Source of the DNA: Euptelea pleiosperma
Taxonomy: Eukaryota; Streptophyta; Magnoliopsida; Ranunculales; Eupteleaceae
NCBI GenBank assembly: GCA_035048495.1
Contig: CM068542.1
Location: 41,755,109-41,819,108 of the forward strand
Direction: 5' to 3'
DNA length: 64,000 nucleotides
This document shows, piece after piece, positions 36,249-47,525 of the stretch (position 1 is its first letter; the number at the start of each line of letters is the position of its first letter). The translations under genes were made by a program, and so were the position numbers. The notes beneath the pieces are model-generated. The model saw only the letters and a program-made list of their open reading frames with translations, did no database searches and had not been told where the DNA came from.

Positions 36249-36290
36249 TCTAATAATGTGCCACGTGGCCTATATTGTGGTCGGTCAGCA
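36249..36290. promoter_or_regulatory. MITE terminus carrying a G-box in the F-box gene promoter
   Basis: TAATAATGTGCCACGTGGCC followed by TATATTGTGGTCGG matches the terminal arm of the G-box MITEs. CACGTG is at 36262-36267, 171-176 bp before the F-box/kelch ATG. G-boxes bind bZIP and bHLH/PIF factors; activity here is inferred only. Confidence 0.65.
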
Positions 36291-36437
36291 ACTTCTACTC
36301 TCGTGTGTCCAGTGAAAATCCCACCAAACATATACACAGACACGCGTTTCAACTTCCAACTACCACCTCCGCTGAAATCTCTTCAGCATTGCAAGCTGGG
36401 AGGAAAATAGGGAGGAAGACGGAAACAGACCGAAGGT

Positions 36438-37541
36438 ATGAACGAGTCCTCCCCTTCCTCTGATACATCTCCGACGGACGACTCAGACGCACCTTCATCT
36501 CTCCTCCTCCCTAAACTACCAGACGACGTCGCACTGCAGTGCATCGCGAGGGTCCCACGCTTCTATCACTCTGGTCTCTCCCTCGTCTGCAAATCCTGGC
36601 GGTCCATCCTCAGTTCTCCTCTCTTCTTCTCCACGTGTTCCCGCCTAAACTGCACCCAACACTTAGTCTACATCAACATCCGCATCCACGGCTCTTCCTT
36701 CAAATGGTTCGTCCTCGACTACTTCAGCCCTTCAAACCCTAGAAATCTCTGTTCCGTCCCTCAGATTCCTTTTCAAGCCATCGGATCCGCTTTTGCTGTC
36801 TTGGGCACCAGAATCTTCGTCATCGGCGGATCCATCAATGATATTCCCTCATCTAACGTTTGGATCTTCGATTCTCGATTCAATAAATGGGAAATCGGTC
36901 CAAAAATGCGGGTCGGGAGGGAATTCGCCGCCGCAGGTGTCATAAATGGAAAAATTTATGTTCTAGGGGGTTGTTTGGTCGATTCGTGGGCTCGATCGAC
37001 TAATTGGGCTGAAGTGTTCGATCCTGTAATTGGGTTGTGGGCGCCTGTTCCGAGTCAGGTTGAGGTTCGGGAGAAATGGATGCATGGGTGTGCAGTCATG
37101 GAGAAAAAGATTTATGCAATGGCGGATCGAGGAGGAGTTGTTTTTGATCCGGAGGAGGCATCGTGGGGTTATGTATCGACAGAGCTTGATTTGGGATGGA
37201 GAGGGAGAGCTGCTGTTATCGATGAGATTTTATATTGTTATGATTATTTGGGGAAGATAAGAGGGTTTGATGCAAAGGAATGTACATGGAAAGAATTGAA
37301 AGGGGTGGAGAAGGATTTGCCCAAGTTTTTGTGTGGTGCGACGATGGCTAATGTTGGGGGCAAGTTATATGTGGTTTGGGAGGGGAAAGAAACAGGTAAT
37401 CAGATGGAGATATTGTGTGCAGAGGTTGAGGTTTGTAAGGATAGTTGTGGGGAGTTGTGGGGCTCGATCATATGGTCACAAGTGATTCTTGCGATCCCAA
37501 GTAGGTCTTCGATTGTTCATTGCTTGGCTGTTGGATTGTGA
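36438..37541 (+). CDS. F-box/kelch-repeat protein, SKIP6-like
   Basis: A single-exon frame of 367 residues. A Ser/Asp-rich N-tail (1-20) precedes an F-box at about 24-66 (LPKLPDDVALQCIARVPRF; conserved VCKSWR at 50-55), which would bind the SKP1/ASK adaptor of an SCF ubiquitin ligase. Kelch repeats follow: FVIGG with WEIGPKM (about 118-160), YVLGG with LWAPVPS (about 165-206), then degenerate blades with WGYV, TWKELKG and GGKLYVVWEG to about 316. The blades form a beta-propeller for substrate recognition. Size and order match Arabidopsis SKIP6-type proteins, which are of similar length and usually intronless; the exact orthologue is not proven. No disruption seen. Substrate unknown. The promoter borders a G-box MITE end and two type D MITEs. 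Confidence 0.93.
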   Translation: MNESSPSSDTSPTDDSDAPSSLLLPKLPDDVALQCIARVPRFYHSGLSLVCKSWRSILSSPLFFSTCSRLNCTQHLVYINIRIHGSSFKWFVLDYFSPSNPRNLCSVPQIPFQAIGSAFAVLGTRIFVIGGSINDIPSSNVWIFDSRFNKWEIGPKMRVGREFAAAGVINGKIYVLGGCLVDSWARSTNWAEVFDPVIGLWAPVPSQVEVREKWMHGCAVMEKKIYAMADRGGVVFDPEEASWGYVSTELDLGWRGRAAVIDEILYCYDYLGKIRGFDAKECTWKELKGVEKDLPKFLCGATMANVGGKLYVVWEGKETGNQMEILCAEVEVCKDSCGELWGSIIWSQVILAIPSRSSIVHCLAVGL

Positions 37542-39065
37542 TCTTCTTCATTGATAAACAATGGTATGTCATCTGTCGTAGATTATTTCAGAATTCTGTG
37601 ATATATTATTTAAGAACTCATAGCTTGGTTATACCTTATGTTGTAATGATGATCTCTTTCTATGTTGTTGGGCTCCATTTGGTGTTGTGGTTTATCACTT
37701 CATGTAGCATTGAATCAACTTCTGCTCCAAATTTCAGTAACATTTGGTTCAAAATTGATCACCCAAGAAAGATTTGGGTTTAACTGTAAGTGGCCATGAA
37801 GTAAATTTTTTCATATTACATACTCTCGGCAATACCTCCATTAGAAAAATGTATTGAATCATGTTCTCATTAAGAGTTGATGGAACGAGACATCTTGACC
37901 AAGACGTGACAAAATAGAATGAGCCATTGGGAAAAGAATTGTCTCAATACATAGAAATACGAATATACATTACATAAATGGTTTTTAAGACCTAATTAAG
38001 CTAAAAATATGTTGTTCATCTCTTATTTATTTATTATTATTATAAGTATAGATGTTGTTCATCTTTTATATGAATCATAAACTACAAAACAAAGGTTTAA
38101 TTTACCTAAATTAAGGCTTTAGTTAGACACTATAAATACCCAATGTATCGTCGTGGTACCTTATCAAAATGAACCGTCTGGGCTGAGACGGAATAAAACT
38201 TTGAACCATGACTTATTTCTAGGTTGAAGGATGTGCCGATGAACATTTAATGGCTCATGAAGTACTCTCCTTTCCAATGCAAAACCTTGAAAGTTGTTTC
38301 ACCCTCTGAGTCACATAGCAAGAGATACATTTTATTAATACACTTGACGGTTGGCACCATTTTAAGTATACGAATATTTCTCTAAAACCCCTATAAGAAG
38401 AAATATATCATTTTTGCCTGATTGTGTTAAAAAATAGAGGGTGCTTATACTAGTTTTGGCTCATATTGATTAAATTCCTTAAACACCTTTCTTTATAGGG
38501 AGACTAGGATAAATTTTCCATGCAGAGTGTTTAATTATTTTTTATGATGCAGGACGAATGTGATGGCTTCCAACTACAGGCTGAGATTAACAAAAAAATA
38601 TTAAGAACAATGAAATAATAAATTTTCATGATAATCACACACAAATAATCAGATTTAAGCAAATAAATTTACTAAAATTCAAGGTCTTAACACAATCTCA
38701 CAATATTAGACCCGTTGTTTTAACGGCAAGGATCTAATGGAAGGTGGAACTTCCAACAAGCTTAGAGAATCAGTTAAAGGCTGAAACAGATCTGAAATAG
38801 TTTCATTTTCTACGAGACTATAAGTTCTTTGAAGTTCAGGAAGGTTTCTGATAAGTTTCGGGCTTTTTGACAAGTATCAAATTTTAGCCGGGTTTTGGAA
38901 GAAAAATGAGAACTGTGGAAAATTAGGATTTATGAAGGGGTTCCTATGGTTACCGTAAGGATTTGGGAGTATCTGGGAGGTGTGGTAAGGGTTTTGGGAG
39001 GGTTTCAGGTGCCATAGGACGAACTGGTATAAGGAGGTTACTATTCACATCACTATTCATAGTTA
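37542..39065. other. Intergenic between F-box gene and LINE
   Basis: AT-rich, no coding signature. The first ~250 bp should include the F-box gene 3' untranslated region. An arm-like phrase ACGGAATAAAACTTTGAACC (about 38189) recalls a type B MITE end but lacks a partner. Confidence 0.4.
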
Positions 39066-39187
39066 ATTTTTTTTTTTTTTTGATAAGGTGAAATATCATT
39101 GAAGGAAAAAAGAAACAAACAAAAGGAGAAAAAGAGAGGTCGAGGAGACCTCAAAGCAAAAAGAAAAAACAGCAAAAGATCAGGACT

Positions 39188-42100
39188 CTAGGAACACTCA
39201 GACATGATATCTCCCCATCTGAACACTAGATCTTCAAAGGACAAACCCCTGCACTCGACGAACAATTTCGACCAATAGAAAAGGGGCGCCTTAATGGAGA
39301 GGATGATATTGAAAAGGGCTACCTCCATTCCTTCAAAGATTCTTTTGTTCCTCGCCTTCCAAATACCCCACCAAACCGCGAAAGGTAGGAGGCTCCATAA
39401 GCGTCGGCTGCACGGAGGAGAGGGGTGATTCATCCAACTATTCAGCGTGTCAATGACTGAACCGGGTTGGACCCAGCTAATCCCAAAAGAGGTGAAGAAG
39501 AGGCTCCATATCGCCCAAGCCGTCTTACAATGCAAGAGCAGATGGTTCACCGTCTCCCCTGCTTCCTTACACATGAAACAATAATTCGCCATCACCCAAT
39601 TCCTCTTGATGAGGTTGTCCATAGTAAGGATCGTCTCTAGCGATGCGCACCATACGAAAAAAGCCACTTTTGAGGGGACCTTGGACCCCCATACCCTTTT
39701 TTTCGGGAAATGAAGGTCGGATATAGCGGGAGGGGTTAGAGATGAGTGCGAAGAGCTATCCAATAACTCGTAGAAAGAGCACACCGAAAACCGTCGATCT
39801 GATCTGCCTGTCCATCGGATGGTGTCCTCTCTAGCACTGTCAATGGTCACTCCTTCCAACCTAGTGAGAAGGATGGCCAAACTCGGAATTTTCCAATCAT
39901 TCAAGTTACGCCTAAAGCCAAAATTCCAAGCGGAAGCATTTCCTTCCCCCTCTCTAAGCTCCTGGATGGTACCTCTCTGCTTATTAGAGATAGAGAAAAG
40001 CTCCAGGAATTCCGTCACGAAGGCCTTATCTCCACACCAAATGTCATACCAAAAGCGGATTTTGTTGCCTGCCCCCACCTCGAAGCTGATACCTGTAATA
40101 AAATATGGGGATAACTTGACAATCCCTTTCCAGGTGCCACACCCATAAGATGAAATAACCATCCTGCCGACCCAGTCCAGATGCTCGTTTCCATGTCTGG
40201 CCACTATCACCTTTCTCCAAAGACTGTCCTCCTTTGCAAATCTTCAAAGCCATTTCCCCATAAGAGCTCTATTCATCAGTTTGAGATCCCTAATGCCTAG
40301 ACCTCCCAACTCCTTAGGTGAGCAGATCAGTTTCTAATTCACCAGAGGGTATCCTATCCCGTTTTCCTTGCCAGACCATAAGAACCTGCGGAAGAAATTC
40401 TCTAACCTCCTGACCACTCCTGCCGGCTTAGCGAAGAGGGAGAGATAGTAAATGGGAAGGTTGGACAGGGTGCTTTTGATGAGGCATAATCTACCTCCTT
40501 TAGACAAAAGTTTAGCCTTCCAAACCTCCAATCTTTTCTCACACCTCTCGATGACTAGATCCCACAGGGTAGAGGATCTATAAGGCGCTCCCAGGGGCAG
40601 ACCTAGATACGAAGTCGGGAGAGTCGCTATGTTAAACCCAAGGGAAGAAGCCAGATCCTCTATACATTCTATCTCCCCAACCGAGAAAAGTTTGCTTTTA
40701 TTAAAGTTCACTTTAAGGCCGGAAACTGCTCCAAAGCAAGCTAGGATCCCTTTCAGCGTGTGACACTAAGCCACGTTAGCCCCCAAGAAGACTAGAGTGT
40801 CATCGGCGAACTGTAGGTGAGTAATCTTGGGACCCATGATTCTTGTCTGGAAGCCTGCCAACAACCCCCTACTCTCGGCCCTGTCAATCAATCTACTAAG
40901 AGCCTCTGCCATAATGTTGAAAAGGAAGGGAGAGAGGGGGTCCCCTTGTCTTAAACCCCCGGAGCTTCTGAAGTAGCCAGCTGGCGATCCGTTAACAAGG
41001 ATCGAGAAGGACGCCGAGGAGATGCACAAAGATATCTATCTTCTCCATTTCGACCCAAAACCCATCCTCTGTAATAGATAATCCAAAAAATCCCTACAAA
41101 CATGGTCATAGGCTTTAATTAAATCTATTTTACACACAATACCTGGCTCCTTAGCTTTGACCCTCGCATCAATGCATTCATTAGCCACTAGCACTCCATC
41201 CAGGATCTGCCTTCCTTGCACAAAAGCACCCTGAGAAGGGGAGATCACTCTAGAAATAACCTCCCTTATCCTGGTGGCAAGGACTTTGGCCAGCACCTTA
41301 TAGAAGCTGCCCACCAGACTAATGTGCTTGAAATCCGCAATATTAACTGCGCCTTGAATTTTTGGGATGAGGACAACAAAAGTGCTATTGGACCAATGGT
41401 CAAGGAAAGATTTTTGATGGAACTCCTCGATAGCCGCCATGAAGTCACCCTTCACAATCTCCCAGCAGTGCCTGAAAAAAGTAATAGAAAAACCTTCTGG
41501 ACCTGGTGCCTTATCTCCTTCCAGAGCCTTAATGGCTGAAAGAACCTCCTCCTCCTCCATGTGTCTCTCCAACCAAGAGGCCTGATCGGTCGAGATCTGG
41601 TCGAAGTCTAATCCATCAAACTCAGGGCGAACGTAATCTGTCTCCATATAAAGCTTGGAATAGAAATCCACAACTCCAGACCTAATGGATTCCTCTTCCT
41701 CCAGACACACCCCTTCAATCTCCACCTTGGATATGTGGTTGTTTCTGCGTCGGGCGTTAGCCACACGGTGGAAAAACCTCGTGTTCCCATCTCCTTCCTT
41801 CAGCCAACGGACTCTAGATTCTTTGACTAGGTCCAGGAAGTTCTACTCCAACAGCCACATATTCTCAGACTTGAATGGCTTTGGTTTGGAGTGAATTCCG
41901 CCCGTATCTAGCATGATTAGATGTGGGTTTCGGCATCAACTTCTGAAGGACCGCTGGATAATGCTCCTCCCATGAGCTCGATATTAGAAATCGATCCAGT
42001 CTACATAAAGTCAGAATCGATTGGTTGTTCGACCATGTGTAAGCTCCCCCATTTAACGGCAGATCCACTAACTCGGAACTCTGAACGAAATCCCCAAAGT

Positions 42101-42640
42101 CCTTCATGCTTTTGTTCCATCTACCTCCACCACTTTTCTCCTTAGGATATCTGATAGCGTTGAAGTCGCCCCCTAAACACCAAGGAAGGTCCCAGTAGCC
42201 TGCTATGTCCTCCAATTCCTCCCAAATTGCTGTCTTTGGTTTCTATTAGTAGGGCCATAGACACCAGTGAGGACCCAGCAAAAACCATCCACAACTGTCC
42301 TTCATGCCAGTGAAACTGAGAAAGCTCCCACCAAATCTGCTGTGACCTCGATAACCTCTGGATTCCATATAATCAAGATGCCTCCAGAAGTCCCCAAAGT
42401 GGGGAGAGCACACCACCCGCTCTCCTTATTGCCCAAAAGGCTGGCAATGAAGCATGACTGAAAACTTTCCATCTTGGTCTCTTGCAATAGAATGATGTTT
42501 GCCCCGCATTCTCTAATAGTGCGCTTGATTAACGCCCTCTTCTCCGGGTCTCCCAACCCCCGAAACCCCCGAACATTCCAAGATAAAATAATTGGATTCA
42601 ACATGGAGGAAACACCAAAAACCCGATCTAAAAAGCTCAA
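39188..42640 (-). pseudogene. LINE ORF2: endonuclease, reverse transcriptase, zf-RVT
   Basis: The frame is broken into at least six pieces by stops and shifts. In order: an APE-type endonuclease (LSWNVRGFRG, LLQETKME, LGGDFNAIRY, RLDRFLIS; 42640-41865), reverse transcriptase (APGPEGFS, HISLVGSFYKVLAKVLATR, QGAFVQGRQILDG, KIDLIKAYDHV, then GLRQGDPLSPFLF and the catalytic LQFADDT; 41764-40766), a connector (LGLPLGA, LLSKGGRLCLIKS; 40711-40334) and a C-terminal zf-RVT domain (RVWGSKVPSKVAFFVWCA, C-x2-C-x8-H in CFMCKEAGETVNHLLLHC; 40210-39188). Catalytic residues remain but the protein cannot be made. About 1,150 residues if counted across breaks, normal for this clade. Confidence 0.93.
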
Positions 42641-42753
42641 AAAATCAGGGACTATCCACCCTGTCTCCCCTGCGGGTCATGGCTCCCAGGATCCTTGCCA
42701 CACCATCAGCCTCAAGTCCTAATCTTTGGAACTCCCTTCTAGTTTTAGGAGAC

Positions 42754-45224
42754 TCACATTACCCCAGATAATTGCCCCTCACTACCCGTCCCTCCCTTAG
42801 GATAAATTCCTTCTATCGGCCCTGAATTGGACTTCTCCCCTGAAATAGCAAGAACTCCAGATCTATTCTCCACTGGCTGACTCATGACCTGTTCAACCTT
42901 GTCCGTTGGGCCTTGGTAAGACAACTCCAAGGGGTTCGTCTCGATAGGATGGAATTTGCCGGTGAAGGTATTGATGAGCAGTGCTATAGCTTGCTCTCCA
43001 TGTCTCCTGAAAGAGACTCCCAGTACTTCCCCAAGAGCCAGAAAAGATGAATGTTGCTTAGAGAAACATTCGGGGGTTAAAGAGAAAGACATCACTCTGG
43101 TATCACATCCGGCAATAAATGTGGCTCCCCTAACCTGAATTAGACTCCATGCATTAGATTCCATGCTATCATCCACCGCCGAACTCCGTATATCCTACTT
43201 CACGAGCCCGTTAGCTCTACCAACAGCGTTAAAGTCGGATTTCGTTGGTTCTGGGGCAAAAACCTCTTGTTGCGACGAAGCTTGATGCGAGACGCTCGAA
43301 GGTGTCTCTAAGGCAGAGATACGGAGATCCTGGAAGAGAGTCTGGAATATGCCTGAGACGGGGCGACACCATCGTTCCTCTCCGGTGAGAGCAAGTTTCG
43401 AGCCTTGTTGAGGATTAGGGTGGGATTGATGAGAGTTGTCTTCCTGAGATTGTCCTTCTAGATGATCAGCCACTGGCTGGCCTGCTAAAGTAACTCTTCC
43501 CTGAGAGGTCTTCGTCTTCTTGCTCTGCTCACTAGACAAGAAAGAGCTCAACCCTCTCAAAGTTTGTAGTACTGGAGGGCGACTGAAATCCTTAAAGAAC
43601 AATTGAGAAGCAAAAAGGCCTGAGCTGTGGGACCCATCGGTTCTTAGGAAAGTTGCTGGGCTCTTCGAATTTTGGGCTTTAAGTCCACTAGATAAGTCAG
43701 CCTCCTCAACTAGGGTTGAAAAGTTGGGGCCCTTTGCAACTACCTCCGGGTCTTGACCCGCCCCGTGAAAGTTCTGGACGTTAATAGGGAATGTGAAGGG
43801 TAGTATAGTGAGGTCTACTCCTCGTGACACGTGCTCGTGCTTCCTGCGTCGATTTCTAACCCTCCTCCCTCTGCGAGCCCACTTCTTTCTAATTTGAAAA
43901 GGGCCAGTCCCCTTGTTCTGCCTTGTACGACTCTGTACCCGTACTACGGCATCAATAGTTGGTTCACATCTGTCTGCAGCCCATACGCTTAAGCTGGTCT
44001 CCTCAGCGAGGGAGACGCTAGCTTGCGCCTCTGAGGAGGAAAGGTTAACGTGCGCCTCTGTCTGATGAGCAATCGCCTGAGACGGAGGTATCTCCGGTGT
44101 ATCTACTGCAAAAGCTACCGGTTCAGCCACCCTATTGCCTCTCTGTGTGGCTGAAAGACCAACTTCGGCTATGCCTTCGGTCTCTCCCCACGGCAGCAAG
44201 CCTTTAGAGTTCAGAAATGAGATGCTTACCTTCAGGATGGATCCTCGGTCGTTGATCGTGATGGATCGCGGAATATCCAACTCTCCGGCTTTCACGCAAA
44301 TTCTAGCATCTTAGAGATCAAGTAATAGCTCAGTACTCTTATCAGACTCCACAAAACCACCCATGGAGTCGCCGATCAACCTGAGAAAGTCGGGTTTCCA
44401 TAGGTGGTGCTGGAGGCCTCTCATGGAGAGCCAAGTTGGACCGTCGAAATCAGTAGAGTGGATAGCGTTAAAATCAGGGGTCCATCTTTTGAAGTGTACT
44501 CTGTTCTCACCGATAACAACCGATACCAGTCCACACAGATATGATGCTGTCTCCCTCGTCGGGGCTAGGAATAACATGTTTTGGGCATCTAGGGGCCTGA
44601 GGATAATCGGGGTGTCTAGGCCTATGAGACCTTGAACGACCTCCTGTACTGCAGCCCAGGGGGTCTCTTGATTCAAAACAGTGCAAACGATCGCCAAACT
44701 CCACCCTCCGTAAACCTCCCACTCTGAGCTATAGTAGCAAGTCGCCACCTACGGTAGACATGCAGCTCCGACTATCTTGCCTTCAACGAAAGGTAACAAC
44801 TCTGGATCTGCCATTGGGACGGACTGACATGATGCTTCTCGGCGTTGAATCTCCTTACTGCCCACCGAATGTAAGAGGGCCAGCGCTAGCTTCCTCCACC
44901 CACAGCCTGCTCTACCCATGGGGACGAGAATTCTCCTGTTCTTCCCCACCGCCGTGAATTCCACCAGTCTGAAAACAGAGCCCTTCTATTATGTTGGATA
45001 TCCCCAATAAAGGTCCGCCCATTCGCCTTTCTCTTTCTCCGTAAGTCTCCCTTACTGAAAACGCCTACCGCCTCTTCCAGCACAGAAATGAACCAGGTAC
45101 AATTTGCATCTGATAGAAGCATCTCCACCTTGTGACGTCTTCCCAGTTCGCGAATGGTGAAACGCTGCACACCCACCCATCTCGCGATTTGGAAAGCTTT
45201 CGACTCAATGTGAATTTCCAGCAT
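42754..45224 (-). pseudogene. LINE ORF1: DUF4283-like nucleic-acid-binding protein
   Basis: Starts MLEIHIESKAFQIARWVG (45224), shifts frame near 44900, then continues through a DUF4283-like region (WLSMRGLQHHLWKPDFLRLI, VVIGENRVHFKRWTP), a stop at about 44308, a long polar stretch with a basic patch (RKKWARRGRRVRNRRRKH, near 43860) and an in-frame stop at 43195 before a tail ending at 42754. ORF1 proteins coat LINE RNA. Non-functional as it stands. Confidence 0.85.
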
Positions 45225-45261
45225 GATGCAACCTTGAATCTCACCGGACGATCAGGAGATG

Positions 45262-45357
45262 CATGCTTTTTTTTCACTCATTAAACGTGCCAGAGATTAA
45301 AGTCGTTGAAATTTCATGCTTTTCTTTCACTCCTTAAACGTGCCGGAGATTAAAGTT
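45262..45357 (-). repeat. 53-bp tandem repeat at LINE 5' end
   Basis: ATTAAACGTGCCAGAGATTAA and CTTAAACGTGCCGGAGATTA lie 53 bp apart, each after a CATGCTTTT run. LINE 5' regions often hold short tandem promoter monomers; this may be one. Confidence 0.6.
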
Positions 45358-45429
45358 AGCTTGTTTTTAACAAGGCCAATTTTGAATCAAATTCAACACG
45401 GTCTTTGACCAAGGTTAGAGATAATCAAT

Positions 45430-45515
45430 CAGGTTGATTTTTGGTTTGTACATCCAATAAAGGATGGGCTAAAAATTCAGGTGGTTAGTGAGACCTGGGC
45501 TGGGGGCCTTAGGCT
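45430..45515. mobile_element. Single arm of a foldback MITE
   Basis: AATCAATCAGGTTGATTTTTGG, split as AATCAGGTTGATTTTTGGTT and GGATGGGCTAAAAATTCAGG, matches the right arm of the family. No partner arm nearby, so either truncated or displaced by the LINE. Confidence 0.5.
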
Positions 45516-45539
45516 CGCCTTCATAGTTGTTTTTCAATG

Positions 45540-46240
45540 GTTAGGGTTTAGAGATGGAAGAGATACAGTTGGGTTTTCTAGGTCAAACTTGATCCAAAAA
45601 GAAAATAAAAATGGAAAAAGATAAGATATTAAGAGAGAAGAGATAGAGTGAGAAGTTACTTTCGGATTCGCACCGAGTAGCTTGGATTCACACCAAGAAA
45701 GCTTGGATTCTCACTAAGGATGAAGAGAGCACTCCATAAGAGAATTCTCAATAGCAATATTCAAAATATTTCATCATTAATGAAATAGTACAATTAAAAG
45801 AGTTTATATAATAAGTCAAAATATCCTAATCTAATCTTAGCCATCCGTCTAATCTAATGACTATAAAAAACAACTTAAAACAACTAACTAAAATAACAAT
45901 GAGCCTCCTAAGTTTGGGCTAATTGCAAAGACACCAAAAACTCTAAAAAAACATCAAAATAAACCTAGAAAATCAATAAAAACTCTTCAAAAACTCCCTA
46001 CGTAGCCCACATGCATCTTTCCAATGAGGAGTCTTCATGACGCATATGCATGTGTGGTCTTCAAATTCTTCTTCCTTGACTTCCACTGGTATAACCCATG
46101 TGATGCTTTGATGTCCGCATCAATTCTCCCTAGATGAAAAGAATTCGTCTTCAACGAATTAAAGATGTTGTACTGATTTGGGATGTCACGATCAAGTCGT
46201 TGTGGCTCATCCTCAATAACCAAGTAGTCTCAAACCATCT
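45540..46240 (-). mobile_element. Probable 3' LTR region of the minus-strand gypsy remnant
   Basis: Follows the integrase C-terminal coding relic. On the minus strand it contains TTATTATATAAACTC (TATA-like, about 45800-45815) and CTATTGAGAATTCTC beyond it, in LTR-like order. Exact LTR ends not determined. Confidence 0.5.
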
Positions 46241-46279
46241 CATATGCACATCTTCCCAATGTGGGGGCTTCAAGGATGT

Positions 46280-47525
46280 CATATACGTGCACATAAGGCC
46301 TTCAACGCTCCAAACAAAATCTGGTATTCCTTTCCACTTGACAATCTAGTCGTAGCAACCCTCTTGTCTATGTAATACAATCTCTTACCCATAATGTAGC
46401 TAATGTGAACCAAGATACCATCAATGTAATGTGGCATAAGTGAAGCTATCCCTCTCCTGTGAAATGGATATCTACTGGGATATGGTGTGAGTAGGGGAGG
46501 AGGCCATGGTGGTGGTAATAGATATGGCATGGTGGTCTGACCATAAAATAGGCTATCATAGGGTGAGGGTTTAGGAGGAGGCCATGGGAATGGATCAAGT
46601 CTATAGTCAGGTAGAACACTAGGAACACAAAGAGGGGAAATAGATGCAATTGCTAGACCCAGAGGAAGGACAAGGCCATCTAAGTGGAAGATTGGACTAA
46701 TGCCCTTGTCTGGTGGGAGTTCCAAAACATGTGCATTAGATCCAACATACTTTAAACCTATAGAGTGTCCAATACTATAGGGTTGTATGTCACTCACCTA
46801 AATCATAACAAAGTCATTCACCTAAAAATCCTCCGAAATGCAATATGAATCAACAGGAAGTTTATGATGTTCATTATTCAAAATAATATCCTTATTAGTC
46901 TCAGCGTGCAAGTCACGCAGCCTATGTAAAGTTGCTATGGGATTGGAATCTACAAGAATCCTAGACTTGTACTCAACAATGGACTCAATAACAGGCTCAG
47001 TGGACTCATCTCTATATTCAACAAAAGGCTCAACAATGAGCTTAGGAGTAGACTCAATAAGCTCAATAGACTTAATGTGTTCAATAGTTGACTCAACTTG
47101 AGTCTTGGTGGGTTCACTAGGAGACTCTTTGGGAGACTAAGTAGACTCTACTGTAAGGTCAACAATAGGTTTAAAAGACTTAACAATTTGTTTCAATTGA
47201 TTCAATAACTCGTTTATTTGCTTTCAACCTTCTGTGATTTCCTTCTCCGACTCTCTCTGTTTTTCTACATATGGATTTCTCATGACTCACCCTTGGTAGG
47301 ACTTTGGGAGGTATTTGTCTCTCAGTTTCTCCTTCATAACATCCCAAGAGGTAACGGGTGCGCGTCCCACTCTTTTAAGTTGGCGCTCCACATTATCCCA
47401 GTGGATCCTAGCTAGTCCCACCAATTTCTACTGGGCGAACTTAACCTTACGCTCTTCGGACAGGACATACCGCCTAAAGTAGTAGTCCATGTCAGATAAC
47501 TAGTTGACGTGGTCCTAATTCGTCG
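46280..47525 (-). pseudogene. Ty3/gypsy remnant: gag joined to integrase C-terminus
   Basis: Minus strand: gag capsid region DMDYYFRRYVLSEERKVKFA, HWDNVERQLKRVG, WDVMKEKLRDKYLP (47480-47300), a Ser/Thr/Glu-rich stretch (47200-46980), then the integrase tail LHAETNKDI, KYVGSNAHVLELPPDKGISP, IFHLDGLV (46930-46660). Protease, reverse transcriptase and most of the integrase are absent, so pol suffered a large internal deletion. The sequence 46280-46630 (Pro-rich, then DGILVHISYIMGKRLYYIDK) lies after the conserved part. Several stops. Confidence 0.8.

Larger units (their letters stand above)
39066..45360 (-). mobile_element. L1-type LINE retrotransposon, decayed, near full length
   Basis: Read on the minus strand: a 5' repeat region (45262-45357), ORF1 (45224-42754), ORF2 (42640-39188), a 3' untranslated region containing TCAATGATATTTCACC and a terminal A-tract (T-run at about 39067-39081 on the plus strand). 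The order, poly(A) end and lack of LTRs define an L1-clade plant LINE. Target duplications were not identified. Confidence 0.93.
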
